A stretch of DNA of 64,000 nucleotides from Vesta saturnalis. Its lineage: Eukaryota; Arthropoda; Insecta; Coleoptera; Lampyridae. The notes beneath the pieces are model-generated. The model did no database searches. It was not told where the DNA came from and saw nothing but the letters and a program-made list of their open reading frames with translations. Positions 1 through 10,942 of this stretch are shown here, one piece after another (the first letter of the stretch is position 1; every line of letters begins with the position of its first letter). The stretch lies in the NCBI GenBank assembly GCA_036346205.1, contig JARFJB010002412.1, positions 56,001 to 120,000 of the forward strand, written 5' to 3'. The translations under genes were made by a program, and so were the position numbers.

Positions 1-623
1 TCAATCAATACAATAAAAAGTTGTAGAATCACTAATGAGTAACGTTATAAACAATTAATGCACCAAAGTATGTAGATTTACTTATTTACACCAAGCCGTA
101 AGCTAAACCATCTTGTTGTAACATATTGCTAGAGTTAATCATAAATCTTAAAAAAATAATATAAAAGTTATTATCTACTAAGGTATTCTTTATTTACCAC
201 ATCAACTGCAACAAAAGGCACATAAGGCGTTATCAAATATAGTATTTCATCTAAAACTTACATAGTTTTAAAGCAAGTCATACTCGATATTGCGTAAGTT
301 TCTGTTTTCTGTTTTAAAACACAATTGGCAAATTATGCAAGCAGTTATTAGTTCATTAACACGTAGAAGTGTATCAATCAATCGCATACATCATCGACGA
401 TTGGTATGTAATTTCATTACCTTTTACTTTTCTAAAATGAAAATTACAATTCAGTGAAGAGTTACAATATGTTCTTACACTGTGTTTGAAGGTTTCTTTA
501 AATAAGAGTGCCAATATATGTTTACCTAAAATCATATTTTACCTAATAATTGAAGTGGATGTTGGGTTAATAGAACAAATCGGGTTGAACTACCAATTAC
601 GTGATGTTACAACCAATAAGTAG
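1..623. other. AT-rich stretch, nothing recognised
   Basis: No credible coding frame, RNA gene or repeat with a second copy in this window was seen. The composition matches the other intergenic stretches here. Confidence 0.6.

Positions 624-702
<79 letters not shown>
624..702. repeat. compound (TA)n(TG)n microsatellite
   Basis: About 29 bases of pure TA run directly into about 50 bases of pure TG, switching near 652. The compound form suggests one array changed its unit by substitution and slippage. Confidence 0.97.
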
Positions 703-706
<4 letters not shown>

Positions 707-852
707 TAAAACATTAAATAAGTGTACCCGCTTTACAAAATATTAATCATCGCATACAAATGTAATCATTTTTTTAACACTGAACTTCATACCAAACAAA
801 ACATTGAAGTTAATAACTCAGTGAAGTTTTCCTTAAATTGTTATGTAATACG

Positions 853-1456
853 TACAGGGTGTGCCATCTGTAACGCCTCAGTCGTTTTGGGGAAAACGAT
901 AAATTTGTTTAAAAAACGTTCTCCATATGTAGGTAGAGAGTCCATGTAAGCATATTTTAAAAATATTTTGGAATATACAGGGTGATCCAAAAAGCTTTAT
1001 TTCACAAATTTTTTAAGGGGAATCTCAAATTTTTGTAGCAAAATTGAATTTTACATCAATTACAATTCATGTTTATTCCCTATACCTAAGTCTTACCGTT
1101 TGTGATATATTTAATTTTTTTGAAAATACAGAGGTTTTACCAAAGCTATGTAACCTGTAGGTCAAATTTAAGAAAATGTGGACTACAAACTACCAACGTC
1201 ATAGGCTAAGAACTATAACAAAAAAAAAATTAATTTATCTAACCTCGAACTTAAAAACGTTCTTTATTTACATGGATCGCCATGTCATTTCTTCCCTTAA
1301 ACAATTGCTTATTTAATTGTCTTTCAATCGATATCAGGCTTCCCCATACCTAAACCTAAAACTTTAGAAGCTGTTTCAATTTTAAAAGTGTTTTCGTTAA
1401 ATATTGTTCCCATTCATATTTTATATTTTTTAAAATCAAGATAGTCGATGTCAGGC
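853..1456 (+). repeat. Left TIR of mariner element A
   Basis: This arm matches the reverse complement of 2870-3459 over most of its length. Shared landmarks are the ATATACAGGGTG step at 972-984, the phrase CCTAAGTCTTACCGTTTGTG near 1085, and the inner boundary GATGTCAGGC at 1447-1456. At about 600 bp it is far longer than the roughly 30-bp TIRs of classical mariners. Confidence 0.85.
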
Positions 1457-1505
1457 CTAACAGAACATGAAAGTTGATTCCATCCCAGAGAGGATAGACA
1501 TGATG

Positions 1506-1589
1506 CTGTCTATTATTGAGATACCTTGTAGCTGGAAACCTTTTAGCGTAAACCTTCGTCGCTAATAAACAGTTTTCGAAGCATTCCAT
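1506..1589 (-). pseudogene. Transposase N-terminal scrap (HTH region)
   Basis: The peptide around NCLLATKVYAKRFPATRY resembles the N-terminal DNA-binding region (DUF4817-type helix-turn-helix) of the insect Tc1/mariner transposases found elsewhere in the window. Homology stops after about 28 residues, where the frame runs into the left inverted repeat of element A. Its orientation matches the main transposase remnant, but it lies downstream of that gene's tail. It is therefore probably a scrap from another copy, or a rearrangement, and not part of the same reading frame. Confidence 0.5.
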
Positions 1590-2119
1590 TTTGGTTAAAA
1601 CCGAACCAACACGCTCTTCAACAGAGTAAGTAACCTCTAAGTGAGAAGTGTTAAGGGCTTTCTGTTCAAACGGGACTGCTAGTCGTAAACTGAGCCCTTA
1701 GTCGCACCCCATTCGTTTTGTGTTTGAAAAACTTTCAAAGCAAAAACCAATTAAACAGAAGCAATAACATCATAGAAATTAAGAGACCCCTGCATAGTTT
1801 TAATGAACTCTGAACTGTAAACGTCAACCAATAATCAAAGTGTCAACCCCTCAAACACTTTTTTTAATAAAAGACTCTTCTTCCACTTCTACTTCTACTT
1901 TTGGTAATGCAACCAACTGCATAACAAAAGACGGTATATCTAATCAAGCACAAAAGAACCAAATAAAAAAAAACCGAACTATTTTGTTAAATCAACAGAT
2001 TTTTGAATGGTTCTTTTACACCAATCTACTTGTCAACAAACGTGTGAGTGTGCCCTCCTGAAGTCATATTGGATTAAAATTGGTAAATTTAAGTACGTAT
2101 TCTACAAATATTACAAATA

Positions 2120-2764
2120 CTTTTAGTATTCGTGGTATAATCTTCTCAAGCAGAATACCAAAGTCTCTTGCCAAAAACCTCAAATATGTTGTACCATTCA
2201 GGTGTGCATAAAAAAATAAGGCCTTATTCACCAATTATTCCACCATACACATTTAAACTCCATGTATTCTGATGGTCAACTCTATTTAAGGGAAGCGGAC
2301 GGTTTTTTGAATCATAATAGTGGAAGTTACGTATTATGAAAAATTGATTCCTTGCAAAAATGTTCTTTTTCTTCACCTCGCTCAAGAGCCAATGTGCAAA
2401 AATCAACGCGTCGTTTAAAATCGGTACCGTACAAATGTTAATGAAGCTCGATATGGAATGGTGCAATTTGTAATTTTTAAGAATCCGTCCTATACAGGTA
2501 CGGCTAATGGCTGTCTGATTCCTGAGCTTGTATTGGGATTTTCGATTACCGGTCCTAAGGTCATTTTCTTCATTACCAGTTGTAGGTCTTGATTTCAGAT
2601 GAGCAGCATTTCCTGTAGCACGAAACCTCTGCAACAACTTTTCGAGCACCCTTTTATCTGAGTGTTTTCGATCAGGGTACTGCTGTACGTCCACCATTGT
2701 CGCAAGGAAACTCTCCTAGCGTGAGAATCATGTCAACCTGCTCTGGAATGGGATACACTTTCAT
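2120..2764 (-). pseudogene. Mariner-type transposase remnant of element A
   Basis: A probable start Met at 2764 begins a frame with the family pattern VDMILTLGE. After one frameshift near 2700 the frame continues as QQYPDRKHSDKRVLEKLLQR, the N-terminal helix-turn-helix region, then the second HTH (ISRTCIGRILKNYKLHH), then the NFHYYDS and LNVYGGIIGE blocks of the catalytic domain. The stretch that should hold the first catalytic aspartate (FTDEATF in element B) is missing. The protein breaks off after the GGIIGE block, so the DGAP and SPDL motifs are gone. It lies inside the long inverted repeats of element A, reading away from the right end. It cannot encode an active enzyme. Confidence 0.8.
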
Positions 2765-2869
2765 TCTGTTTCAATGCTAATTAAAGAATCAAGAGCAAAA
2801 TATTATGTTAAAAGAAAAATTTTACTGCAAATTAAATTATAAATAAGTGAAGAATAATTGTTTTGTAAA

Positions 2870-3456
2870 GCCTGACATCAGCTATCTTCATTTTAGAAAA
2901 TATGAAATATGAATAGAAACAATATTTAACAACTTTTAAAATTTAAATAACTTCTAAAGTATTAGGTTTAGGTGTAGGGAAGTAATAAACACTTGTTGAC
3001 CTAAAGAAAATACAACAGGGCGATCTATTTAAGAAAAGCACGTTTTTTTAAGTTTGAAGTTAGATAAAATTGAGCCTTAAATATCTGACACACTGTATAA
3101 CATTCAAACCTTCTTTTTGTTATAGCTCTTACCCTATGATGTTTGTAATTTGTAGTCCACATTTTATTAGATTTAATCTACAGGTTACATAGTTATTCAA
3201 CTGTCGAAAAATCTCTGCATTTTTAAAGAAAGTGAAATATTTCACAAACGGTAAGACTTAGGTATACGGAATAAACGTGAATTGGAATTTACTGTAGAAT
3301 TCAAATTTGCTAACAAAATTGGACATTCTCATTTAAAAAAATACAGCTTTGTGAAATAAAAACTTTTTAGACCACCCTGTATATTTGAAGATATTTTTAA
3401 AACATGTCTACATAGACCCTCTACATACATATGGAGAAAGTTTTTAAAAAAATTAT

Positions 3457-3459
<3 letters not shown>
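2870..3459 (-). repeat. Right TIR of mariner element A
   Basis: This is the inverted partner of 853-1456. The inner boundary is GCCTGACATC at 2870-2879. The internal CCCTGTA at 3375-3381 mirrors the second TACAGGGTG of the left arm. The outermost part is lost or replaced at the (TA)n tract starting at 3461. Confidence 0.85.

Positions 3460-3460
<1 letters not shown>

Positions 3461-3519
<59 letters not shown>
3461..3519. repeat. (TA)n microsatellite
   Basis: Pure TA of about 59 bases, directly abutting the right end of element A. Confidence 0.97.
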
Positions 3520-3523
<4 letters not shown>

Positions 3524-3996
3524 GGGCAATACTGTGCCATATCTTGGACCGAGTTCGACTCCGTTGAGAAACATTTCAATTTCCGAACAGTTTCGAAATT
3601 ATGTAAAAAAAAACAAAAATCGGCGATTTCAAATATCTCCGTAATTATAAAAAATATGAAAAAATGTTTCAAATCAATGTTACTTACTTCGATGAGGCAC
3701 ACTTAAAAATAATGTCAAAGTAAAATTCAAGATGGCGGTTTCCAAGATATTAATAGCAACTTTCTTATTTTAAATGGGCGCCATATTAGATTTTTATACA
3801 ATTAAATTGGATTTTTTTTTCTCTTTTCAACGATGTATAACAACCTATGTACGAATAAAACATTATGGGAAATGTTAATTGTTTTCATTTTAAATCACGT
3901 AGCCATGATTAACAATTTTCAAGTAAAAATTATTTCTTAAACAATTTAAACACAACGATACACCGTGATATTAGTAAATGCTAAAACCATAATACA
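3520..3996. other. Probable downstream/terminal part of a second mariner remnant
   Basis: No gene is seen. It lies downstream of the minus-strand transposase tail at 3997-4214 and is AT-rich, so it is probably the 3' non-coding part and terminal repeat of that element. A matching opposite arm was not found. Confidence 0.4.
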
Positions 3997-4214
3997 TTAC
4001 AATAAATGTTCAAAGTGCTGGCCGTTTTCGTGTACACACAATCGATACCGTTTTACAACACTGTTAATAACTGTTCGCAATGTATTTCGATGAACACCGT
4101 TAAAGGCCGCCACCACTCCTTCACGTCGTTCTTCTGCATTATTGCATTGCAAATTACTACCATACACTTTATTTTTTATAGTGCCCCATAAATAAACCTC
4201 CAGAGGCGCGGCTG
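3997..4214 (-). pseudogene. Mariner-type transposase C-terminal fragment
   Basis: About 72 residues on the minus strand are open and match the end of the DD41D-type transposases. They begin PLEVYLWGTIKNKVYGSN, the block right after the last catalytic aspartate, where the family has PLDFxLWG and this copy has E. They end CVHENGQHFEHLL and a stop, the same ending as element B (GGHFEQLIR) and element E (NGHHFEH). The fragment is cut at about 4214 by the Penelope sequence that follows. The upstream HTH and the first catalytic residues are absent, so it is a dead tail. Confidence 0.75.
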
Positions 4215-4477
4215 TTATGTGTTACGTTGTTCTTCCAGGTGTTGATCCGTGTACCACTGTTGGTCTCAATGAGACCAACAGTTAACATTTTCCAACCTCA
4301 GGTCTGTAACGGTCTGCTCCCTCTTCTGATTACTCGTGCTGAACCTTTTTCTCCTGGTGTTCGTTGCTCCTTATATACGTTTCGCTTTAACTTTCTCTTT
4401 TTTTGCACTTTTTTTTATTGAACATTATTGGTGAGCATTAGATATTTTTCAAATACTGTTTTCTATGTTGCTAGTAA

Positions 4478-4951
4478 TCACAGTGCGTCATCTCTTGTCT
4501 CCATGCTGCTCGGATTCTCCTCGATTCCTATGGCTTCCCTTATTATTTTTACCGTTGCCTTCTCCATGTTGGCCAACGACCTGGTATTGTTGAAGTTTAT
4601 GTTGTGTCTAGTTGTCGTTACATGCTGCGCCAGCGATGATGTTGATTGATTTTAATGTGCCTTACACTTCTGCCGCATATAAGGCCGGTTGCAATCTCTA
4701 CAAGGGATTCCATATACAGTTTGGTTCTCCGAATCAGTGTCATCCTTAGAGTTTTCCAGTATGTTCGCTATGTTCTGGTGTGGTTTGAATATGGTTTTAA
4801 CTTGGTGTTTTTGTAGAATTCTGCTAGTTTTATCCGTCGTTCCCTTGATATACGGAAGGCAAGCGTTGGATATCAGTGGTTCTTCGGATTCTTGAGCGGT
4901 TTTCCTTGATGGATTGATAATCCTCTGAATCTGAATAACGTTCAATTTCAT
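4478..4951 (-). pseudogene. Penelope linker plus GIY-YIG endonuclease remnant
   Basis: The frame reads ACLPYIKGTTDKTSRIL, then FKPHQNIANIL, then YGIPCRDCNRPYMRQ. This matches the order seen in the copy at 9.5-10.9 kb (LPYIKGITDR, FKPHSTLSQLL, YEIPCNNC, YIGQTNR). After a frameshift the tail TRSLANMEKATVKIIREAIG is visible, ending at a stop near 4478. The family's GIY-YIG nuclease makes the nick used for retrotransposition. Here the YIGQTN motif is altered to YMRQ and the frame is broken, so no activity is expected. Confidence 0.8.
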
Positions 4952-5050
4952 AAAAAATGGGAAGATATATTTTTTAAAGATATGAAGCCAACATTCATTA
5001 AAACTTAACTAAACAAGATTAAAAGTGTATTTAAGCACTTTTTTTACTAT

Positions 5051-5100
5051 CTTTTTCAAGAATCTTGAAAAAGGTGGTAAAAAAAGACTACCGAAACGTA
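5051..5100 (+). other. Palindrome plus degenerate hammerhead-like motif
   Basis: A near-perfect palindrome, CTTTTTCAAGA/TCTTGAAAAAG, spans 5051-5073. It overlaps CTTGAAAAA at 5064, which is followed by GGT...ACC and GAAACG ending at 5099. The order core box, short stem, GAAAC resembles a decayed hammerhead ribozyme core of the kind known from Penelope-like elements. The first box is poor, so activity is unlikely. Confidence 0.3.
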
Positions 5101-5160
5101 GATATTAAAGTATTTGTTTCATTTATTACACGAGTTCAAACCCAAAAATGTCTTTTTACT

Positions 5161-5162
<2 letters not shown>

Positions 5163-5212
<50 letters not shown>
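5163..5212. repeat. (TA)n microsatellite
   Basis: Pure TA of 50 bases sitting exactly between Penelope fragment 1 and mariner element B. Confidence 0.97.
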
Positions 5213-5217
<5 letters not shown>

Positions 5218-5830
5218 GTGGCGCATTAGTGTGACAAAGTCCCATATCTCCTTTATTTAAAGAGATACAAAAAAAAATTAAATACAAAAGTTGTAAGATA
5301 TGTTCTGGTGCATATTCCAAAAATATTTTTAATTATACAGGGTAGATCATAAAAGCTTAGAAGTAATTTTAAATTTTTTTTTAAATAGAAAACCCTATAT
5401 ACTATTACATATTTAGATTCTACATACAATTTTAGACACATTTTATGTATAATGTCCTATACCTAAGTCTAAACGAAGCCTTTATCAATTAGTTATGGTT
5501 GGTTCCCTTGGAAATGGGGACCTACTCTAATAGGCTGTATTGATATTTTTGTAATACATTCATACAGGGTGATCAAAAATGGACAATAAGAAGTAGATTC
5601 AAGAAAACCTATAAAGTCATTTTTTTTAATGGAAACCCCCTATTTTTTTATTCTATCTTATTTAGCATTAAAAATTAGGGTGACTTTGTATAAGAGTGTA
5701 TATTCCAAAAAATTGTAGTTTATGAAATAATGACAATTTTAACATTTTTTTATTGTAAAAAGGCTATACGGCTTTCAAGTTTTGTTGTTAGTTGGCCGTG
5801 ACGGCGAGGCGTGGCATATAAAAATAACAG
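5212..5830 (+). repeat. Left TIR of mariner element B
   Basis: It begins TACAGAGTGGCGC, with an inner TACAGGGTA at 5336 (124 bp in). The region 5640-5810 matches the reverse complement of 7200-7350 closely. The middle (about 5500-5640) differs from the right arm by insertion and deletion. Confidence 0.8.
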
Positions 5831-5934
5831 AGATCATCAGAAACGTCATTATTTATTGTCAGTTGATAATTTGTGTGATACATTAGTGTATTTTATGGCA
5901 AATTGATTTAAAACTTGAATTAACATTGTAAATA

Positions 5935-6983
5935 ATGAATTTTTCGCAAGCCGAGATGGTTGATATGATTTTTGTTTTGGGAGCTAGTGATAAGAATATG
6001 CTCTTAGCAAGAAGACTGTATCAACAACGGTATCCAGAGAGACGGCAACCTGAAAGAAGGGCATTTGAAAAGCATTTGGAGCGTTTTGAAAGAACTGGCA
6101 ATGTGTTATATGAAAAAAATACTAGGGAAAAACGTGGACAGACTGAGGAAAATCAATTAAATGTACTATTAACAGTTACCAAAAATCCATATATTGGACA
6201 ACGAACCATTTCTCAGCAGGTTGGTGTTGAACGACGTACGGTACAGCGGATATTAAAGTATCAAAAAATGCACCCCTATCACATTCAACTACTTCAAGAG
6301 TTGGTTCCTAAAGATTATCAAAGACGACTGGAATTTTGTCAATGGGCTCAAAACAAAATAAACCAACAAAGAAATTTTGTTCATTTGATTTTATTTACAG
6401 ATGAGGCCACATTTCACAGAAACGGAAATGTAAACAGACACAATTTTCATTACTATTCTACCGAAAATCCACATTTTCTAAGATATACTTCTCAAACTAG
6501 GGTCTTTAAATGTTTGGGGAGGTGTTGTCGGTAATCATGTAATTGGACCATATTTTTTTGATCAACGAGTAACAGGGGAAGTATACTTAGACTTTTTGCA
6601 AAACTATCTGCCTAATTTGTTGCGTCAAGTGCCACAGAATACGCAACAAGAAATGTGATGGGGCCCCAGTACATCATACAGGTCCGATAATAACTTTTTT
6701 AAATGCTAGATATCCAGAAGGTTGGATTGGGAGGGGAGGGCCTGTTGCTTGGCCTGCTAGATCCCCAGATCTTACTAAAACGGACTTTAGCATATGGGGG
6801 TACGTCAAAGAGTAGGTTTATAAAATACCGCCTACAACAAAGGAAGACATGAAGATTAGGATTAGAAACTGTTTTCAAAACCTTAGTGGTGAAATGTGTA
6901 GAAATTTAAGCGGCGAATTTAAGAGACGTATTGCATTGTGTATTCAAGAAAGAGGCGGACATTTCGAACAACTTATTAGGTAG
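5935..6983 (+). pseudogene. DD41D mariner transposase, nearly complete but frameshifted
   Basis: The start at 5935 gives MNFSQAEMVDMIFVLGAS, the expected N-terminus. Two helix-turn-helix regions follow (RYPERRQPERRAFEKHLERF; then IGQRTISQQVGVERRTVQRI, roughly residues 85-105). The catalytic core comes next: LFTDEATFHRNG has the first Asp, and NFHYYSTENPHF follows. A frameshift occurs just before GSLNVWGGVVG near 6505. After a small deletion near 6657 comes CDGAPVHHT (second Asp), then WPARSPDLTKTDFSIWG (third Asp). I count 41 residues between the second and third Asp, the rosa-type DD41D spacing. A TAG interrupts after GYVKE. The protein ends GGHFEQLIR at 6983. It would be about 345 residues if unbroken. 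It is the reference copy for the other elements here. Confidence 0.88.
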
Positions 6984-7194
6984 TACATATTTGACGTGTT
7001 TCTAGTACTTTCATCTGTACAATTAGTTATAGGTTTAGTTACAATAGAGGTGTTAAGTTTATGATTAGCATTAGGACATAATTTGTTGAATCAAAAAAAT
7101 ATTGTCTTTACTTTAAGTTCGTTTAATAAAATGATTATTTATATGGGGTTCAATAAATTGTAATATTTCGATCTGAAGTGCTCGATTTTTTTTG

Positions 7195-7716
7195 TTTCGC
7201 CGCGCCCCGCCGTCACGGCCAACTAACAACAAAACTTGAAAACCGTATTGCCTTTTTACAATAAAAAAATGTTAAATTGTCATTATTTCAAAAATTACAA
7301 TTTTTTGGAATATACACTCTTATACAAAGTCACCCTTATTTTTAATGCTAAATAAGAATTGATTACATAGGTGGTTTCCAAGGAAACCAACCATAATTAA
7401 TTGGTAAAGGCTTCGTTTAGAAAAGATTTCCACCTATATTTTGGCCTGCAAACGTCATTTTTGACAAAAAATTTGAAATTTGTCATAAACGGTTAGACTT
7501 AGGTATAGGACATTATACACAAAAAGGTGTCTAAAATTGTATGTAGAATCTAAATATGTAATAATATATAGGGATTTCTATTTAAAAAAAAATTGTAAAT
7601 TACTTCTAAGCTTTTATGATCTACTCTGTATAATTAAAAATATTTTTGGAATATGCACCAGAACATATCTTACAACTTTTGTATTTAATTTTTTTTTGTA
7701 TCTCTTTAAATGTATG
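7195..7716 (-). repeat. Right TIR of mariner element B
   Basis: This is the inverted partner of the left arm. It contains ACTTAGGTATAGGACATTAT near 7497 and CTCTGTATAAT near 7644, the mirror of the inner terminus. It ends in GTATCTCTTTAAA just before (TA)n. Confidence 0.8.
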
Positions 7717-7735
7717 TATATATATATATATATAT
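7717..7735. repeat. short (TA)n tract
   Basis: About 19 bases of TA between the right arm of element B and the fold-back element that starts at 7745. Confidence 0.9.
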
Positions 7736-7744
7736 CTATATGTA

Positions 7745-8862
7745 TACAGGGTAATTTTTTTAATTGGCACATTAGAGAGTTGAAATTTGGTACACGGCCA
7801 TAGCTTCTGACGGTCTATCTTTCAAAAATATTTTTGTTACAATGTCACTTCCGGCATTACCGGAATTGACATTGTAACATTTACTTTACCATTAACTTTA
7901 TTTTTTTAAATAGAATGATATATTTTTGTTACCCGAATTAGATTCCTTGTTAAATTCACTACATTTTCTGTCTAGAGTATGTTTTTTTAGTTGCCATGGT
8001 TACGGAGATAACAACTTTTATGGAAAAATTATTACTTGCAAAGATTATTTAGAAAAATCATAACTTTTGAACCATTAATTCTACTGAAATAAATAAAAAA
8101 AAACTATTAATTGCACAAGAATTTTTCTATCGGCTGAGTGGTCGCTAAATTCTGTAGCTTTATTAGAAAGGTCACAATAAGTTTGTAAACTTGAGAAACT
8201 TCAAATACGGATAACTCAATTTTTTCAAATGGAACTCCCCTACTTTATTATCAGCTGTCGATAGAGAATTTGATTGGCAACATTTTATTTCAAATAATCG
8301 GTATGCCTATCATTATCCGTTTCTGAAGAAAAAGCATTTTTATGTAAAACTATGATTATTATTCAATTTATTATAATTAGTGGTTGGCTTTGGAGCTACG
8401 TTACTATGGTATCTCCTATTTTGCATGTTTAAGAGTCAAAACGGCTCACTTAATAAACATAAATAAAGACAATTGCACGCAGCTGTTACCATAGCGGAGC
8501 TCCAAAGCCATCTGTTAATTATAATAAATTGAATAATATTCATAATTTTACATAAAAATGCTTTTTCCTCAGAAACGGATAATGATAGGCGTACCGATCA
8601 TTTGAAAAAAAAAACTAAATAAAAATAAGCTGGATACAAAATGTAGCAAATTGAGTAAGGAATCTAATGGCGGTAACAAAAATATATGGTTCTATTTAAA
8701 AAAATAAAGTGATTGGTCACTTCCGGCATAACCGGAAGTGCCATTTTAATGAAAACATTTTAAAAAGATAGATCGTCGGAAACTATGGCCGTGCTCCAAA
8801 TTTCAGCTCTCTACTTTTTTTAACAGTTGAGAAAAGTCCAATGGGCCAATTAAAAAAATTAC

Positions 8863-8865
<3 letters not shown>
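7745..8865. mobile_element. Fold-back / MITE-like element with TACAGGGTA ends
   Basis: Almost the whole 1.1 kb is one inverted repeat. The left end TACAGGGTAATTTTTTTAAT mirrors ATTAAAAAAATTACCCA at 8865. Both arms share ACGGCCATAG, the phrase CACTTCCGG-CCGGAA, ATCATTATCCGTTTCTGA and CAATTTATTATAATTA. The arms meet around a loop of about 70 bases near 8420-8490. The left arm has an extra segment of roughly 270 bases. No coding capacity is visible. The terminus resembles the local mariner elements, so it is probably a non-autonomous derivative that their transposases could have moved. Confidence 0.85.

Positions 8866-8907
<42 letters not shown>
8866..8907. repeat. (TA)n microsatellite
   Basis: About 42 bases of TA between the fold-back element and the 5' side of the Penelope element. 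Confidence 0.97.
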
Positions 8908-8910
<3 letters not shown>

Positions 8911-8938
8911 TCTATTTAGATTTCCACAAGTATTAATG

Positions 8939-8966
8939 TTTTTCTTTAAAACTTGTATAAATAAAC
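8939..8966 (+). repeat. Left inverted terminal sequence of the Penelope element
   Basis: TTTTTCTTTAAAACTTGTAT and the following AAATAAAC are the reverse complement, with one or two differences, of 10992-11019. The family is known for such inverted flanks. Confidence 0.8.
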
Positions 8967-10868
8967 GTAGAATACGCCTTAAAGGACACAGAATCTACGG
9001 TCGCTGACGAAATTAGGCTCAACGTAGCACACATTCTTCAGAACTGCAAACTTCCCAAACAAAATATCACCAAACAAAACCTCCAAATGTTAAACCAAAT
9101 CAAAAATGACGACCAAATATTAATGCTACCCACTGACAAAGGAAACGCTACTGTCATTGTCAACTCTCAAGACTATCACCACAAGATGTCTGAACTGCTA
9201 ACTTCTTCAGAATATAAGAAAAATCAGTGCAATCCTACCACTTACATAGAAAAAACAACAAAATCTATCATTAATTCTACAAAATTAGACAAAGAAACAA
9301 AACAGAAACTAATTCCAAGAGAGAAGAGTTCAAGAATCCCCAAAATATACGGACTCCCAAAAATACATAAGGAAAACTGGCCATTACGCCCTATCGTCAG
9401 TGTATTCAATTCTCCGACTCATGACCTTGCTCGTTATCTAGCAAAAGTTATTCAACCGATTTGTGAAAATGCTGTATCCTACATCAAAAACTCTTATGAT
9501 TTTCTACACAAACTCAAAATTGGCTCCAAATGACATTTTAGTTAGCTTCGACATAACGTCACTTTTCACCAAAATACCTATTGAAGACACGATGAAAATT
9601 CTAGAAGAAAAACACTCAATAAACCAAGACATACTCAAATTGATAAACCACTGCATGCACTCAACCTATTTTACATACAAAGGACAATTCTACAAGCAAA
9701 TTCAAGGAACACCTATGTGCTCGCCACTCTCTCCAGCTTTTGCGAATGTATATATGGAACATTTTGAAACCATTGCTTTAAATTCTGCAGATTTAAAACC
9801 TAAATGTTGGTTTCATTATGTTGACGACACATTTGTAGTTTGGCCCCATGGAAAAGGAAACTTGAACCATTTTCTAGGACATATTAACAACATTCACGAC
9901 AACATCAAATTTACTATGGAAGTTGAAGAAAATAATTCACTCCCTTTTTTGGACACCCTAATAACAAGACTTCCTAATGGTAAATTTACACACAAAGTTT
10001 ATCGAAAACCAATACATACGAATAGATACTTGAACTCTCTCTCACATCACCATCCTGGTCAATTACGTAGCGTTATGAAATCCTTGATATACCGCTCTTA
10101 CCACTTATCTGACCAAAATTCTAAAACGGAAGAGATGAAGACTATTAATAAAATACTAATTCAAAATGGATACAACGATCAAGAAATATTAAAAATTACC
10201 AACCAAATAAAAAGACCAAGAAATAATAACTTGTCAAACAATGAACGAAAGATTCCTGTTATTCTACCTTATATAAAGGGAATTACAGACAGAATAGCAA
10301 AGAAATTTCCCAAAAACGACTTCAGACCGGTATTCAAACCACATTCAACTTTGTCCCAACTTTTAAGAAACGCCAAAGACAAAATTCCTAATGAAAGCCA
10401 AGGAGTGTATGAGATACCGTGCAACAACTGTCGAGAACTTATATAGGACAAACTAACAGAATATTATATGCGAGAGCCGATGAACACCAACTAGCAATTA
10501 ATCAGCACAATCCTTCATCGTCTTTAGCTGCACATCATTTAGATACAGGACACCAAATTAATACCAACAATATCCGTTTAATTGCACCTCTATATACCTT
10601 ACAAGAAGGAATTATTAGAGAAGCAGTTGAAATTGAAAGAAGACCAAACGCCCTCAATAAACGAGATGACACTTCTAGAATGCCACAAATTTGGAAGAAT
10701 GTCATTAAACAAGTTGATTCTACATTTCAACCAACTCCAAATCTTCCAGAAGTTTCAAACACTTATGCTACAACTATTCCTGGCGTCCCCACTTCTGCAC
10801 CTTCTACATCATGTACTCGACCAACTACCCGAAGTCAAACACACTCGTCCAGATTAAATTTAAATTAG
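8962..10868 (+). pseudogene. Penelope reverse transcriptase plus GIY-YIG endonuclease
   Basis: Three frames make one protein: about 8962-9533, 9530-10446 and 10419-10868. Landmarks in order are LPTDKGNATVIVN, YGLPKIHKENWPLRPIVS (the Penelope signature PKIHK), DILVSFDITSLFTKIP, QGTPMCSPLSPAFANVYME, and YVDDTFVVW (the catalytic YxDD). LPFLDTLITR and VYRKPIHTNRYL follow. The linker is LPYIKGITDRIAK. The endonuclease is GVYEIPCNNC then YIGQTNRILYARADEHQ, then IIREAVEIERRPNALNKRDD. The frameshifts near 9533 and 10440 are single-base in nature. The enzyme copies RNA primed at the nick cut by the nuclease. The N-terminus is truncated. The catalytic residues seem intact, so this may be a fairly recent insertion. 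Confidence 0.9.
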
Positions 10869-10942
10869 TTACCTTGTTTCATATTCTGTACTTGTTAAAA
10901 AATAATTACCTTATTTCAATTTCTGTAATTGTCAAATAAATT

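Larger units (their letters stand above)
853..3460 (-). mobile_element. Mariner-superfamily element A, long-TIR, non-autonomous
   Basis: The element is bounded by inverted repeats of about 0.6 kb (853-1456 and 2870-3459) beginning TACAGGGTG, a terminus also seen at other elements in this window. A second TACAGGGTG lies 123 bp inside the left end, at 976, and its mirror lies at 3375-3381. Between the arms is a broken transposase on the minus strand (2764 to about 2120) that has lost its catalytic segments, plus a separate scrap of transposase N-terminus at 1506-1589. The right end runs into a (TA)n tract at 3461. The element looks dead, but its intact arms could once have been mobilised by a related transposase. 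Confidence 0.85.
4216..5162 (-). mobile_element. Penelope-like element fragment 1
   Basis: The minus strand carries the distal linker and GIY-YIG part of a Penelope-like retroelement with its 3' tail. On the minus strand its 5' side (5040-5162) resembles the inverted terminal part of the better copy at 8908-11032: both have an ACACRAGTT motif followed by a short GAAACG-containing hairpin. The reverse transcriptase is missing. Its left end interrupts the mariner fragment at 4214, and its right end abuts a (TA)n tract. Confidence 0.8.
5212..7716 (+). mobile_element. Mariner-superfamily element B (DD41D, long TIR)
   Basis: Long inverted arms (5212-about 5830 and about 7195-7716) enclose an almost full-length transposase (5935-6983). 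The arms share outer sequence that includes the step into the inner TACAG terminus at 5336. They also share CCTATACCTAAGTCTAA, and an inner GC-richer end GTTAGTTGGCCGTGACGGCG (near 5791) mirrored near 7210. The left arm carries an extra internal segment with its own TACAGGGTG near 5574. Both outer ends run into (TA)n, consistent with the TA target preference of this superfamily. Confidence 0.88.
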
